This document shows, piece after piece, positions 7,800 to 15,115 of a stretch of DNA of 22,529 nucleotides. Numbering within the stretch: position 1 is the stretch's first letter; the number at the start of each line of letters is the position of its first letter. This DNA comes from Merdivivens faecigallinarum (lineage in GTDB: Bacteria; Bacteroidota; Bacteroidia; Bacteroidales; UBA932), in assembly GCA_017695055.1 (NCBI GenBank), contig JADILY010000053.1, positions 1-22,529 on the forward strand. Reading direction: 5' to 3'. The translations under genes and the position numbers were made by a program. The notes under the pieces were generated by a model. The model was not told where the DNA came from. It searched no databases and saw nothing but the letters and a program-made list of their open reading frames with translations.

Positions 7800-8231
7800 A
7801 TGGCGGAAGTAAGGATAGACAAATACCTTTGGGCCATCAAGGTCTACAAGACGAGGGCGGATGCCACCGATGCCTGCAAAGGCAACAAGGTACATATAAA
7901 CGGCGGGGATGCTAAACCCTCCAAATCAGTAAAACCGGGAGATGTAATAACCGTCAGGAAAAATGAAGTCACATTCACCTTCCGGTTGATAAATACGATA
8001 GAAAAGAGAATTGGGGCGAAACTTGTCCCCGAGTACGCCGAAAACATCACGCCGCAGGAGGAACTTGAAAAACTCCGCCGCCCAATCGAGACTTTTTTCC
8101 TGAAAAGGGAACGCGGCACAGGACGTCCGACGAAAAAGGAAAGAAGGGAAATGGACGACCTCTGGGACAGGTATTTCTTCGACTCGGAAGATGTCTACGG
8201 TGAAGAAGACGATGAGGAAGAAGACTATTGA
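7800..8231 (+). CDS. S4-domain RNA-binding protein (Hsp15/HslR-like) with acidic tail
   Basis: A 143-residue protein with an N-terminal S4 domain (about residues 4-55: RIDKYLWAIKVYKTRADATDAC, then VHINGGDAKPSKSVKPGDVI). Hsp15/HslR proteins with this domain bind the stalled 50S subunit carrying nascent peptidyl-tRNA. A basic stretch (LKRERGTGRPTKKERRE) follows, and then a very acidic C terminus (SEDVYGEEDDEEEDY), a combination common in Bacteroidota members. The ATG at 7800 is preferred over a TTG at 7791 because the S4 domain begins at once. It is last in the operon after manA. The final seven bases overlap the end of pth on the other strand. The role in ribosome rescue is inferred from the family. 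Confidence 0.87.
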   Translation: MAEVRIDKYLWAIKVYKTRADATDACKGNKVHINGGDAKPSKSVKPGDVITVRKNEVTFTFRLINTIEKRIGAKLVPEYAENITPQEELEKLRRPIETFFLKRERGTGRPTKKERREMDDLWDRYFFDSEDVYGEEDDEEEDY

Positions 8232-8803
8232 GGCTCCTTCCTTTTGGAATTGAAAAGGGACATGGCCCTGTCAGGACCGATTGTTATAAAGGCCTTTACG
8301 GCTTCGATGGAACGCCCGAGCAACTCGGGCAGTTCTTTTTTCTCCATTTCGTCCAGCTCTCCGAGGACGAAATCCACCTGGCCGCCACGGCCGAAATCAT
8401 GGCCGATTCCCATCCTCAGACGCGCATATTCGGTAGTGCCTATCAGCTGATTGATGTTTTCCAGCCCGTTATGTCCCCCCGAGCTGCCGTTCTTGCGCAT
8501 CCGGATCGTACCGTAAGGAAGATTCAGGTCATCGGAAATCACGAGAAGGTTCGAAACCGGGACTTTCAGGCGGTCGAGCCAATACCTTACGGCCTTTCCG
8601 CTGAGGTTCATGTAAGTGGAAGGTTTCAGCAAAGTAACCGAATTGCCGTTCAGCCTCAGCTGGGCGACTGCCCCGTACCTTTCGGATGAAAAAGAAATGT
8701 TGGACGCCTGAGCCCAGGCATCCAACACCATAAAACCCATATTATGACGGGTATTCGCATATTCGCCGCCAATATTGCCAAGACCTGTGACAAGATAATT
8801 CAT
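8225..8803 (-). CDS. pth: Peptidyl-tRNA hydrolase
   Basis: Pth cleaves the ester bond of peptidyl-tRNA released from stalled ribosomes, recycling tRNA. Counting from the ATG at 8803, the catalytic residues are N10 and H20 (GLGNIGGEYANTRHN), N66 (STYMN), D91/D92 (VISDDLNLP) and N112 (GGHNG). The 192-residue length is normal. Another in-frame ATG lies two codons upstream (8809). I chose the inner one because family members start directly with a (K/N)YLIVGLGN-type sequence, but the choice is not decided by a ribosome binding site. It follows rplY by about 30 bases on the same strand, a common ctc/rplY-pth pairing. Its 3' end overlaps the S4 gene by seven bases. Confidence 0.96.
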   Translation of the reverse strand: MNYLVTGLGNIGGEYANTRHNMGFMVLDAWAQASNISFSSERYGAVAQLRLNGNSVTLLKPSTYMNLSGKAVRYWLDRLKVPVSNLLVISDDLNLPYGTIRMRKNGSSGGHNGLENINQLIGTTEYARLRMGIGHDFGRGGQVDFVLGELDEMEKKELPELLGRSIEAVKAFITIGPDRAMSLFNSKRKEPQ

Positions 8804-8835
8804 TCCCATGGCAAATCAGGACGATAGGCCCGCCG

Positions 8836-9408
8836 TTATTCAGCAGCAGCTGCGGCTGCTGCCGCCCTGGTCATTCTGACAGAACAGATAATGGTAGCCT
8901 TAGGAGACACAATCTGTATATTGTCATAATGGAGGTCGCCGGCAACAATCTGCTTGCCTATATTAAGTTCTGTAACATCCACGTCGAGCCTGTCAGGAAG
9001 ATCCTTGATCATGCCGCTGACTTTAAGCTTCCTTGAAGATACCATGAGCTTACCGCCCTGACGTACTCCGATGGAGTTTCCGGTAATCGAAAGAGGAACG
9101 TTTATGACAACCGGCCTGTCTTCCCTGATGGCAAGGAAATCCACATGCAAAGGCATGTCGGTCACAGGATGGAACTGTATCGCATGCAATACCGCAAGCT
9201 GTTTCTTCCCATCGATGTCGAGTTCGATGATATAGGAATTAGGAGTGTTTATAAGCTGCTCAAGGTCTTTCAGTGTCACTGTGAACATCGTGTTCTCCAC
9301 ACCGTTTCCATAATAAACGCATGGGACGAGTTTTGACCTGCGCAAAGCCTTCACGTCCGATTTCTTGCCGATAGTACGGCCTGTACCTTTTAATGTAACC
9401 TGTTTCAT
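8836..9408 (-). CDS. rplY: 50S ribosomal protein L25/general stress protein Ctc
   Basis: bL25 of the long Ctc (TL5) type, 190 residues, binding 5S rRNA in the central protuberance. The N-terminal 5S-binding domain runs to about residue 95 (LKGTGRTIGKKSDVKALRRSK, then LHAIQFHPVTDMPLHVDF). The C-terminal TL5/CTC beta domain covers about 96-180 and includes the VPLSITGNSIGVRQGG segment. The protein ends with eight alanines and a glutamate, encoded by mixed GCN codons and so not a simple slippage tract. The ATG at 9406-9408 is clear. Transcription should start from the perfect -7 box at 9495-9502, giving a leader of about 80 bases with two strong hairpins. Co-transcribed with pth. Confidence 0.95.
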   Translation of the reverse strand: MKQVTLKGTGRTIGKKSDVKALRRSKLVPCVYYGNGVENTMFTVTLKDLEQLINTPNSYIIELDIDGKKQLAVLHAIQFHPVTDMPLHVDFLAIREDRPVVINVPLSITGNSIGVRQGGKLMVSSRKLKVSGMIKDLPDRLDVDVTELNIGKQIVAGDLHYDNIQIVSPKATIICSVRMTRAAAAAAAAE

Positions 9409-9438
9409 GTAATTAAAAATTTAAAAATGTGTTACTCA

Positions 9439-9492
9439 GCCCGTTTTCACGGGCCCCATTGCACCAAAAAGCCCGACGGCTTTTTATGGGGC
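9439..9492 (-). promoter_or_regulatory. Structured 5' leader of rplY (candidate ribosomal-protein leader)
   Basis: On the minus strand an inner hairpin AAAAAGCC-GTCG-GGCTTTTT (9485 to 9466) is enclosed by an outer stem GCCCCAT/ATGGGGC (9492-9486 with 9459-9453). A second hairpin, GCCCGT-GAAA-ACGGGC (9454 to 9439), has a GNRA tetraloop. The outer stem and the second hairpin share positions 9453-9454, so they compete for two bases or stack coaxially. The inner hairpin followed by UUUUU also resembles an intrinsic terminator, perhaps for the upstream clostripain gene or for attenuation. I cannot assign it to a known leader family. Confidence 0.5.
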
Positions 9493-9494
9493 TG

Positions 9495-9502
9495 CAAATA
9501 TA
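9495..9502 (-). promoter_or_regulatory. Bacteroidota -7 box for rplY-pth (TATATTTG on minus strand)
   Basis: Perfect TAnnTTTG. An ATTG lies 18 bases upstream on the minus strand (plus 9521-9524), a usable -33 core. It overlaps the end of the clostripain coding region, whose stop is at 9513-9515. Confidence 0.6.
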
Positions 9503-9512
9503 GCGATTTTTT

Positions 9513-10778
9513 TTATTCCGCAATCATCCTGGTTGCAATATTCCAGTCGAGACCGCGGTAATATTCGTCAAGATACGGTTCCTCGGGCTTCTGGATATAG
9601 GTACTGAGCCCGCTGAAATCGGTAATTTCGAAACTGATGAAACGCTCCGTATTTTCCTTGAAAATCACTGCACGGTCCATTGCCGAGCGGAAATCCGCCA
9701 TCAAGGTCGCGGACGGCTCCAGATTTTCCACGAAATCGCCCAAATCATAGAACCAGTGCTTGTTCATCCTGAAATAAGGCTGAATCGCCCCAAGGTCCAG
9801 GTCCGGCACCTTGTACCTGTTCTCCTCGTATATCGCCCTGCATGCCGAAGCCAGACCGTCAAGGCGCGAGCAGTCCACCACCGAAACCGTCGCATAAGGG
9901 GCGTTGCTGTCGGCATAATAATGGAAATACAAATCCGCCACTTCCTTCAGCGCCGACTCGGTGGAATATTTGAAAAGCGGCTCCATGATGTGGGTGTAAG
10001 GAAAACCGTTCGCGAGCACTTCGGTCGGGGAAGCGAGAAAATAATCCGTCACTCCGCGGAACTGGTAGGCGACTTCGACACAGCCCATAAGACAGCTGTC
10101 GAAAATAAGGAAGTCAAGATGCATCGGGATTGCCGCCGCAAGGTCTATGATGTCTATCTCCTCACCGGTATATTTGTCATTGCCGAAACTCGATGGGGAT
10201 ATACCCGGCCCGGCCATTTTTACGATGGCATTACCGTAAACGTCCATGTGGTTCATCGGCGATGTCGGGGCGTCGGACGGATTGGCATAGCCAGACGGGG
10301 CCCCGTTCTCATAATAGCCCTCAGGCAGCCAGCCTGTAGAATGCGACCACAGGATGAGACCGTAATTGTCCGAAGGATAGGACTCCTTCACGTATGAAAG
10401 CACACTGCCCACACATTCCGCCGTAGAGGAAGACTCTACATCGAATGTCCTGACAACGGTTTCGACAGGATTGCCCTTGCGGTCCCTTGAAAGCTCCACG
10501 AGTCTCGGGGAATCGTCTACGGTATGGAAAAACACGAGCAGGCGCTCACCGGAACCCTGGGCCGGAAGATAGCCTTCCAGCATGGCCACATAGTTCGTAT
10601 CGGCATAGGACACGCCGAATTCGGCATCGTCATAATTCGAAAGGTCGTTATTCGCTGAAATATATACGACTACCACGCGCCCCGACCCCTTGTAAGGAGG
10701 ATAGGGAGACTCTTCCTCGCAGGAAAAGACAAGCAGGGAAGACAGCACGGCGGCCATGAATATGAAAAATTTCCTCAT
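9513..10778 (-). CDS. Clostripain-like C11 cysteine peptidase, lipoprotein
   Basis: A secreted C11-family cysteine endopeptidase of 421 residues; known members cleave after Arg or Lys. The N terminus MRKFFIFMAAVLSSLLVFSC is a lipoprotein signal with lipidated C20, so it is probably anchored in the outer or inner membrane. Family motifs: YISANNDLSNY (39-49), the catalytic histidine H146 in LILWSHSTGW and the catalytic cysteine C229 in FLIFDSCLMGC. The frame stays open to 11309, but that extension runs antisense through the next genes and lacks a signal; the ATG at 10776-10778 is right. It stands alone, divergent from the YtxH operon and upstream of rplY on the same strand. No separate autoprocessing linker is obvious. 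Confidence 0.9.
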   Translation of the reverse strand: MRKFFIFMAAVLSSLLVFSCEEESPYPPYKGSGRVVVVYISANNDLSNYDDAEFGVSYADTNYVAMLEGYLPAQGSGERLLVFFHTVDDSPRLVELSRDRKGNPVETVVRTFDVESSSTAECVGSVLSYVKESYPSDNYGLILWSHSTGWLPEGYYENGAPSGYANPSDAPTSPMNHMDVYGNAIVKMAGPGISPSSFGNDKYTGEEIDIIDLAAAIPMHLDFLIFDSCLMGCVEVAYQFRGVTDYFLASPTEVLANGFPYTHIMEPLFKYSTESALKEVADLYFHYYADSNAPYATVSVVDCSRLDGLASACRAIYEENRYKVPDLDLGAIQPYFRMNKHWFYDLGDFVENLEPSATLMADFRSAMDRAVIFKENTERFISFEITDFSGLSTYIQKPEEPYLDEYYRGLDWNIATRMIAE

Positions 10779-10796
10779 AATCCATTTATTTGGGAG

Positions 10797-10804
10797 CAAA
10801 TATA
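10797..10804 (-). promoter_or_regulatory. Bacteroidota -7 box for the C11 peptidase gene (TATATTTG on minus strand)
   Basis: Perfect TAnnTTTG (plus strand CAAATATA), 18 bases before the ATG. No clear -33 element is seen. Confidence 0.55.
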
Positions 10805-10825
10805 GTATTTTTCCGGCTAAAATGT

Positions 10826-10833
10826 TATCTTTG
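10826..10833 (+). promoter_or_regulatory. Bacteroidota -7 box for the YtxH operon (TATCTTTG)
   Basis: Perfect TAnnTTTG, 27 bases before the ATG at 10861. It is the only such box found upstream of the four closely packed plus-strand genes. Confidence 0.6.
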
Positions 10834-10860
10834 CTTTTATCACAATAAAAAATTATCGTT

Positions 10861-11109
10861 ATGGACAAGAACCCTATATTCGCATTTCTCGCCGGTGCCG
10901 CAGCAGGCGCCGTAGTGGCGCTGCTCTTCGCACCGGACAAAGGCAGCGAAACACGCGCAAAGATAAGCCGGAAGGCCGAAGAAGGGCTTGAAGCCGCCAA
11001 GGCGTTGAAGGAAAGCCTGAAAGAAAGCGGCAACGAGCTCAAGGAAGACGTAAGGGAGCGCATCCTCGAAAGGCTGGACACCCTGGAAAGGACCCTCGAA
11101 AAGATGTAA
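10861..11109 (+). CDS. YtxH domain protein
   Basis: A small protein of 82 residues with the YtxH (gas-vesicle-protein-like) pattern: a glycine/alanine-rich membrane segment at about 6-24 (IFAFLAGAAAGAVVALLFAPDKG) whose LLFAP-x-x-G exit is the family hallmark, followed by a charged amphipathic helix to the end. The cellular role of YtxH proteins is poorly known; they are often stress-linked. It is the first gene of an operon, with three bases between its stop and the next ATG. The arrangement resembles the E. coli yqjD-yqjE-yqjK group of small membrane proteins. Confidence 0.88.
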   Translation: MDKNPIFAFLAGAAAGAVVALLFAPDKGSETRAKISRKAEEGLEAAKALKESLKESGNELKEDVRERILERLDTLERTLEKM

Positions 11110-11112
11110 GGC

Positions 11113-11463
11113 ATGGAAGATTTCACCAAACCCGCCGAAGACCTGTCGAAGGAAGCGGCAGAATATGTGGAACTCAGACTGCAAAAGATGAAGCTCAGGA
11201 CGGTGAAGGACCTGTCTACCGTCCTGGGAAGGTTTTTCGGCATGCTTGTCCTGCTCATAACCGTTATGACGGCAGTAATTACGGCCGCATTCGGCTGCAT
11301 ACTCGTCATCGGGGAGGAAATCGGAAGCTATGCCGCCGGAGCCTTCATCGTTGCCGGCATATTCTGCATCGCCGCAGCGGTGCTTTTCGCTTTCAGGAAG
11401 AAACTTTTCAGGAATACGTTCGTGAGATTATTCATCAAACTGTTTTACGACAACAATGAATAG
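11113..11463 (+). CDS. Holin-3_6/YqjE-like small membrane protein
   Basis: A 116-residue inner-membrane protein of the phage holin superfamily III / YqjE type. The N-terminal helix (about 1-38) is charged and amphipathic, with the EYVELRLQKMKLR pattern seen in YqjE-like proteins. Two membrane segments follow at about 40-68 and 74-96, and then a basic C terminus (FRKKLFRNTFVRLFIKLF). Despite the family name there is no phage context: no endolysin or structural genes are nearby. It lies three bases after the YtxH gene and overlaps the next gene by eight bases. Confidence 0.82.
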   Translation: MEDFTKPAEDLSKEAAEYVELRLQKMKLRTVKDLSTVLGRFFGMLVLLITVMTAVITAAFGCILVIGEEIGSYAAGAFIVAGIFCIAAAVLFAFRKKLFRNTFVRLFIKLFYDNNE

Positions 11464-11701
11464 ATACGCCGACATAAAGAACTACGATGAGCTGACGGCT
11501 TCCATCGGCAATTTGAAGGATGAGATAGAGCGGAAGGAGAAGAAGCTCGGGGAACAGTACGGAAAGGCCAAGGATTTCTACTCCCCGTCCAACCTTGCAT
11601 ATCTGGCAGTCCGCAGTATAATGTCATCGGTGGACTGGGCGGCACTCGCCCTCAAGGCGGTCAGAAAGCTGAAAGCGGCTATAGAGGACAAACGTGAATA
11701 A
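11456..11701 (+). CDS. YqjK-like small hypothetical protein
   Basis: An 81-residue protein with no confident family match. The first half is strongly charged and helix-prone (KDEIERKEKKLGEQYGKAKDF). The middle is mildly hydrophobic (SNLAYLAVRSIMSSVDWAALALKAV), perhaps membrane-associated, and the tail is basic. Size and position after a YtxH and a YqjE-like gene suggest an equivalent of E. coli YqjK; this is inference from order, not from sequence identity. The start overlaps the previous gene by eight bases. DPP III starts 11 bases after its stop. Confidence 0.75.
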   Translation: MNRYADIKNYDELTASIGNLKDEIERKEKKLGEQYGKAKDFYSPSNLAYLAVRSIMSSVDWAALALKAVRKLKAAIEDKRE

Positions 11702-11712
11702 AAACATAAAAC

Positions 11713-13716
11713 ATGAATTTTAAAAAATTGCTTGTGTACACATTGGGACTATCCGCCATGCTGACAGGATGCGATGGCGGGCGGAAAACAGCGGAAGACG
11801 GCTTCCGCTATACCGTGGACGAATTCGCGGACATTAAGATAATGAGATACAGGATACCTGGATGGGATTCCCTCACATTCCGCCAGAAAAGCCTCCTCTA
11901 CCATCTCGGGGAAGCCGCGAAATACGGAAGAGACATCCTTTGGGATCAGAACTGCAAGTACAACCTCGAAATCAGGCATCTGCTCGAAGCCATAATCGAA
12001 GACTATCAGGGAGACAGGGAGACGGAAGAATGGAAAAAATTCGAGACCTATGCCAAAAGGGTGTTCTTCAGCAACGGCATACACCACCATTATGCCGAAG
12101 ACAAGATTGTCCCGGAATGCGGAAGGGAGTATTTTTCCATGCTGGTTGCGGAAGCCGGGAATACGGACAACGGTGAAAAACTCCTTAATATTATATATGA
12201 CCCCGAAATCTACGCGCAAAGGAAATACACGGACGGGGACAAGGACATACTCTCCGCCTCAGCGGTCAACTTCTATGAGGACGTGACACGCAGGGAAGCC
12301 GAAAGGTTCTACTCCGCCATGGAGAACCCCGATGACCCGGCCCCTGTTTCCTACGGTCTGAACAGCCGGCTCGTCAGGGAAGACGGGAAAATAAAGGAAG
12401 ACACCTACCGGATAGGAGGTCTGTACGGTAAAGCGATAGAAAAGATAGTGGAAGAGCTTGAGCTTGCATCCGGATTTGCAGAAAACGAAATGCAGAAAGA
12501 ATGCATAGACCTGCTCATCAGCTATTACCGTACCGGAGACCTCAGGACGTGGGACGAATACAATATCGCCTGGGTAAGGGACACTCTTTCGGAAATAGAC
12601 TTCGTGAACGGCTTCGTAGAGACCTACAACGACCCTCTCGGAATGAAGGGCACGTGGGAATCCATAGTGAACATCCGGGATGCGGAAGCGTCCAAAAGGA
12701 CCGAGACCATAAGCGAAAACGCACAGTGGTTCGAAGACAATTCGCCAGTGGACCCCAGATTCAAGAAAAAGGAGGTCAAGGGGATATCGGCAAAGGTCAT
12801 AGACGCGACAACCCTCGGAGGCGACTGCTTCCCGTCCACCCCGATAGGAATAAACCTCCCGAATGCGGACTGGATAAGGAAAGAGCACGGCTCCAAATCG
12901 GTGACGATAGCCAACATCACGCACGCATACAACAAATCGGCTGAAGAAGCGCCGAAAAGCACCACTTCCGAATTCGCTTGGGACGAGGACGAAGTCGCCT
13001 TAATCAAAAAATACTCATCATATACCGATGAATTGCACACCGACCTCCACGAATGCCTCGGGCACGGTTCAGGGCAGCTTCTTCCTGGAGTGTCTTCCAA
13101 TGCGCTCGGGGAATACGCCTCCGCCCTCGAAGAGGCAAGGGCCGACCTTTTCGCCCTTTATTACATGGGAGACGATAAGATGGTAGAACTCGGGCTGCTT
13201 CCCGACATGGAAGCGTACAAGGCACAGTACCTGACATATATCAGGAACGGGATTTGCGTACAGTTCTCAAGGGTTGAACCGGGAAGGCCGAATACCGAGG
13301 CCCACATGCAGAACAGGAAACTCATTTCCGAATGGTGCTACGAAAAGGGGCTTGCGGACAATGTCATCGAGAAAAGGACAAGGGACGGCAAGACATATTT
13401 CATCATTAACGACTATGTGAAACTCCGCGGACTTTTCGGGGAATTGCTTGCCGAGATACAGAGAATCAAATCTGAAGGCGACTATGAAGCGGGGAAAGCT
13501 CTGATAGAGCGCTATGCCATACACATAGATCCGGCTCTGCACAAGGAAGTCAGGGAAAGGTACGCCTCCCTCGGGCTCAAACCTTACGGGGGCTTCGTGA
13601 ATCCTGAAATAGTTCCTGTCATCGAAAACGGGGAAACCGTCGACTACAGGGTCGAATATACCGACGATTTTCTCGGACAGATGCTCGAATACGGCAAAAA
13701 ATACCGTACTCTTTGA
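11713..13716 (+). CDS. Dipeptidyl peptidase III (M49), lipoprotein
   Basis: A zinc peptidase of 667 residues that removes dipeptides from the N terminus of short peptides. The M49 zinc motif of the Bacteroides type, HECLGH, is at residues 446-451; the second motif EEARAD at 473-478 gives the third ligand. H446 and H451 bind zinc and E447 is the catalytic base. The length matches Bacteroides DPP III. The N terminus MNFKKLLVYTLGLSAMLTGC carries a lipobox (LTGC, C20), so this copy is extracytoplasmic, unlike the cytosolic eukaryotic enzymes. It lies 11 bases after the small YqjK-like gene, with no -7 box between, and seems to be the fourth gene of that operon. Confidence 0.95.
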   Translation: MNFKKLLVYTLGLSAMLTGCDGGRKTAEDGFRYTVDEFADIKIMRYRIPGWDSLTFRQKSLLYHLGEAAKYGRDILWDQNCKYNLEIRHLLEAIIEDYQGDRETEEWKKFETYAKRVFFSNGIHHHYAEDKIVPECGREYFSMLVAEAGNTDNGEKLLNIIYDPEIYAQRKYTDGDKDILSASAVNFYEDVTRREAERFYSAMENPDDPAPVSYGLNSRLVREDGKIKEDTYRIGGLYGKAIEKIVEELELASGFAENEMQKECIDLLISYYRTGDLRTWDEYNIAWVRDTLSEIDFVNGFVETYNDPLGMKGTWESIVNIRDAEASKRTETISENAQWFEDNSPVDPRFKKKEVKGISAKVIDATTLGGDCFPSTPIGINLPNADWIRKEHGSKSVTIANITHAYNKSAEEAPKSTTSEFAWDEDEVALIKKYSSYTDELHTDLHECLGHGSGQLLPGVSSNALGEYASALEEARADLFALYYMGDDKMVELGLLPDMEAYKAQYLTYIRNGICVQFSRVEPGRPNTEAHMQNRKLISEWCYEKGLADNVIEKRTRDGKTYFIINDYVKLRGLFGELLAEIQRIKSEGDYEAGKALIERYAIHIDPALHKEVRERYASLGLKPYGGFVNPEIVPVIENGETVDYRVEYTDDFLGQMLEYGKKYRTL

Positions 13717-13743
13717 TATTTAATGATTTTTTTGCTATTTTTG
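13712..13743 (+). promoter_or_regulatory. Promoter of the Hc1-like gene (TTTG-N20-TATTTTTG)
   Basis: The best complete Bacteroidota promoter in the window: -33 TTTG at 13712-13715 and -7 TATTTTTG at 13736-13743, spacer 20. The -33 element overlaps the DPP III stop codon. The leader would be about 45 bases and very AT-rich. Confidence 0.7.
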
Positions 13744-13793
13744 TAGATAATTGCTATTTAACCATATTGTATAACAAAATTAACTTTAATTTC

Positions 13794-13967
13794 ATGAAAG
13801 AGCTTGTAAATCAAATCAAGGCTGAAATCGATGCTTTCATCGCTAATGCCGACGCACAGGTTGAAAAAGGGAACAAGGCAGCCGGCACAAGGGCACGCAA
13901 AGCAGCCCTCAACATCAGCAAATTGATGAAAGATTTCAGAAAAGCATCCGTTGAAGCTTCGAAGTAA
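13794..13967 (+). CDS. Histone H1-like protein (Hc1 family)
   Basis: A 57-residue basic, all-helical protein matching the small Bacteroidota relatives of chlamydial Hc1. It has the conserved QVEKGNKAAGTRARKA core (about residues 23-38) followed by LMKDFRKAS. Such proteins are thought to bind and compact DNA. The frame is open upstream to 13713, but the ATG at 13794 starts the conserved MKELVNQIKAEIDAF sequence and lies after the promoter. Codon use looks like that of a highly expressed gene. It is a single-gene unit: own promoter in front and a strong terminator 14 bases behind. Confidence 0.9.
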   Translation: MKELVNQIKAEIDAFIANADAQVEKGNKAAGTRARKAALNISKLMKDFRKASVEASK

Positions 13968-13981
13968 ATTGACCATCCACT

Positions 13982-14021
13982 AAAGAGGAGGCCCTGCCAT
14001 CACCGGCAAGGCCTCTTCTTT
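13982..14021 (+). terminator. Rho-independent terminator after the Hc1-like gene, possibly bidirectional
   Basis: Arms 13982-13998 and 14005-14021 form a 17-position stem (AAAGAGGAGGCCCTGCC with GGCAAGGCCTCTTCTTT) with one C-A mismatch and one G-U pair, and a six-base loop. T-rich sequence continues to 14023. The opposite strand ends in TTT after the stem, so it may also stop the convergent PCMD transcript. Confidence 0.85.
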
Positions 14022-14045
14022 TTGCCCTGAACCCTGAAAACCTTC

Positions 14046-15047
14046 TCAGAATACCAGCTTCACATTGTCTATCCAGAATTTATTGCCGATTCCGCCGCTG
14101 AAGGCGACCCCGTAACTCGACGAAAAGCGGATGATGAGGAAGTTCGGTTCGGTGCCCGGTTCCGCCCAACCCACTTCATGGACAGGCACGGACTTGCCTT
14201 TGCTGTTAAGGGTGTAGTTGGAAACCTCTTCCTTGATAAGGCCCATATAGGGCTCGTAACCGGGGTCGGATGTAATGTCACCGTATTTCACCGGTACGGT
14301 ATACCCGTTCTGCCACTCGGTCACGCTTTCGGTAATCCGTTTGTAGGCCGTACCTACCCTTTTGGCATACACGTTGCCTTCCTCATCCTCCCATCTGTAC
14401 TGGAGCATCATTACTATATCTGCATAATCGGCATATCCCAAAGGTTTCTTTTTGGAAAATCCCGTGGCCTTGACTGCCTCATTCCCTACTATGGCCTTAT
14501 AATCCAGTTGAAGGGCAGAGGGCCTTGAAGTAAAAGGGAAGCCGAAAAGGAGCTTTCCCTGGGGATTGCTCGTATTGCGTATCGGCTCGGGAAGCCTTCC
14601 GAGAAAAATCGAGCCCTGCACGGTCACCTCCATGTTGAGCAGCCCGAAGACCTTCAGTTCTTCGAAATAGGTTTCCAGACGGGCGCAATAGCCGTCCCCC
14701 CTCCTTTCGGGAAACACGCTCGTGCTTGTCTTCACCACTCCCACGACATCGGCATAGACGTTGGAGGTCCTCCACACACAGCCGTCCGGATTCATATATG
14801 CCTGCCGTCCCGAAATGGTATCGTTTGCAAGGGAAGGTTCATACAGATACGCCGTATCGCCTCCGATGATCGCCGATTCTTCCATCACCCTCAAAGTCCA
14901 GAAATCGAATTTTCCCGCCTTCTCTATGTCTTCTACCAGCTTTCTGTCATTATCTTTGACGGGATTCACTTCATTCTGGGCAAAAAGCGGCAAACTGAAA
15001 GCCGCCATGACCGCAACGAATAATTTTTCCGCAAACTGTTTAATCAT
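14046..15047 (-). CDS. Secreted PCMD (putative carbohydrate metabolism) domain protein
   Basis: A 333-residue exported protein. The signal peptide is MIKQFAEKLFVAVMAAFSLPLFA, with likely cleavage before Q24. The remainder resembles the PCMD family of Bacteroidota: a beta-rich region at about 65-333 with FWTLRVMEE near the N terminus, GKLLFGFPFTSRPSALQLDYKA mid-protein, RWEDEEGNVYAKRVGTA, and a final NKFWIDNVKLVF, the ending typical of this fold. The family is guessed to act on or bind carbohydrate; no catalytic residue is known to me. The ATG at 15047 is used; an extension to 15068 would precede the signal peptide. Divergent from the M6 peptidase gene and convergent with the Hc1-like gene. 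Confidence 0.78.
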   Translation of the reverse strand: MIKQFAEKLFVAVMAAFSLPLFAQNEVNPVKDNDRKLVEDIEKAGKFDFWTLRVMEESAIIGGDTAYLYEPSLANDTISGRQAYMNPDGCVWRTSNVYADVVGVVKTSTSVFPERRGDGYCARLETYFEELKVFGLLNMEVTVQGSIFLGRLPEPIRNTSNPQGKLLFGFPFTSRPSALQLDYKAIVGNEAVKATGFSKKKPLGYADYADIVMMLQYRWEDEEGNVYAKRVGTAYKRITESVTEWQNGYTVPVKYGDITSDPGYEPYMGLIKEEVSNYTLNSKGKSVPVHEVGWAEPGTEPNFLIIRFSSSYGVAFSGGIGNKFWIDNVKLVF

Positions 15048-15056
15048 AATTATTAT

Positions 15057-15064
15057 TATATTTG
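15057..15064 (+). promoter_or_regulatory. Bacteroidota -7 box for the M6 peptidase gene (TATATTTG)
   Basis: Perfect TAnnTTTG, 51 bases before the ATG at 15116. It lies inside the predicted leader of the divergent PCMD transcript. Confidence 0.5.
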
Positions 15065-15090
15065 CCAATCGAATTTTTAAAATTAACCGT

Positions 15091-15098
15091 CAAAAATA
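15091..15098 (-). promoter_or_regulatory. Bacteroidota -7 box for the PCMD gene (TATTTTTG on minus strand)
   Basis: Perfect TAnnTTTG (plus strand CAAAAATA), 43 bases before the ATG at 15047. It faces the plus-strand box at 15057-15064. Confidence 0.5.
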
Positions 15099-15115
15099 AG
15101 AAAATTTTTACGGAT

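Noticed and set aside
10779..11309. N-terminal extension of the clostripain frame
   Set aside because: Runs antisense through the YtxH and holin-like genes; the lipoprotein signal starts at 10778.
11113..11463. Holin-like gene as sign of a prophage
   Set aside because: No phage structural, lysis or integrase genes nearby; the neighbours point to the chromosomal YqjE-like type.
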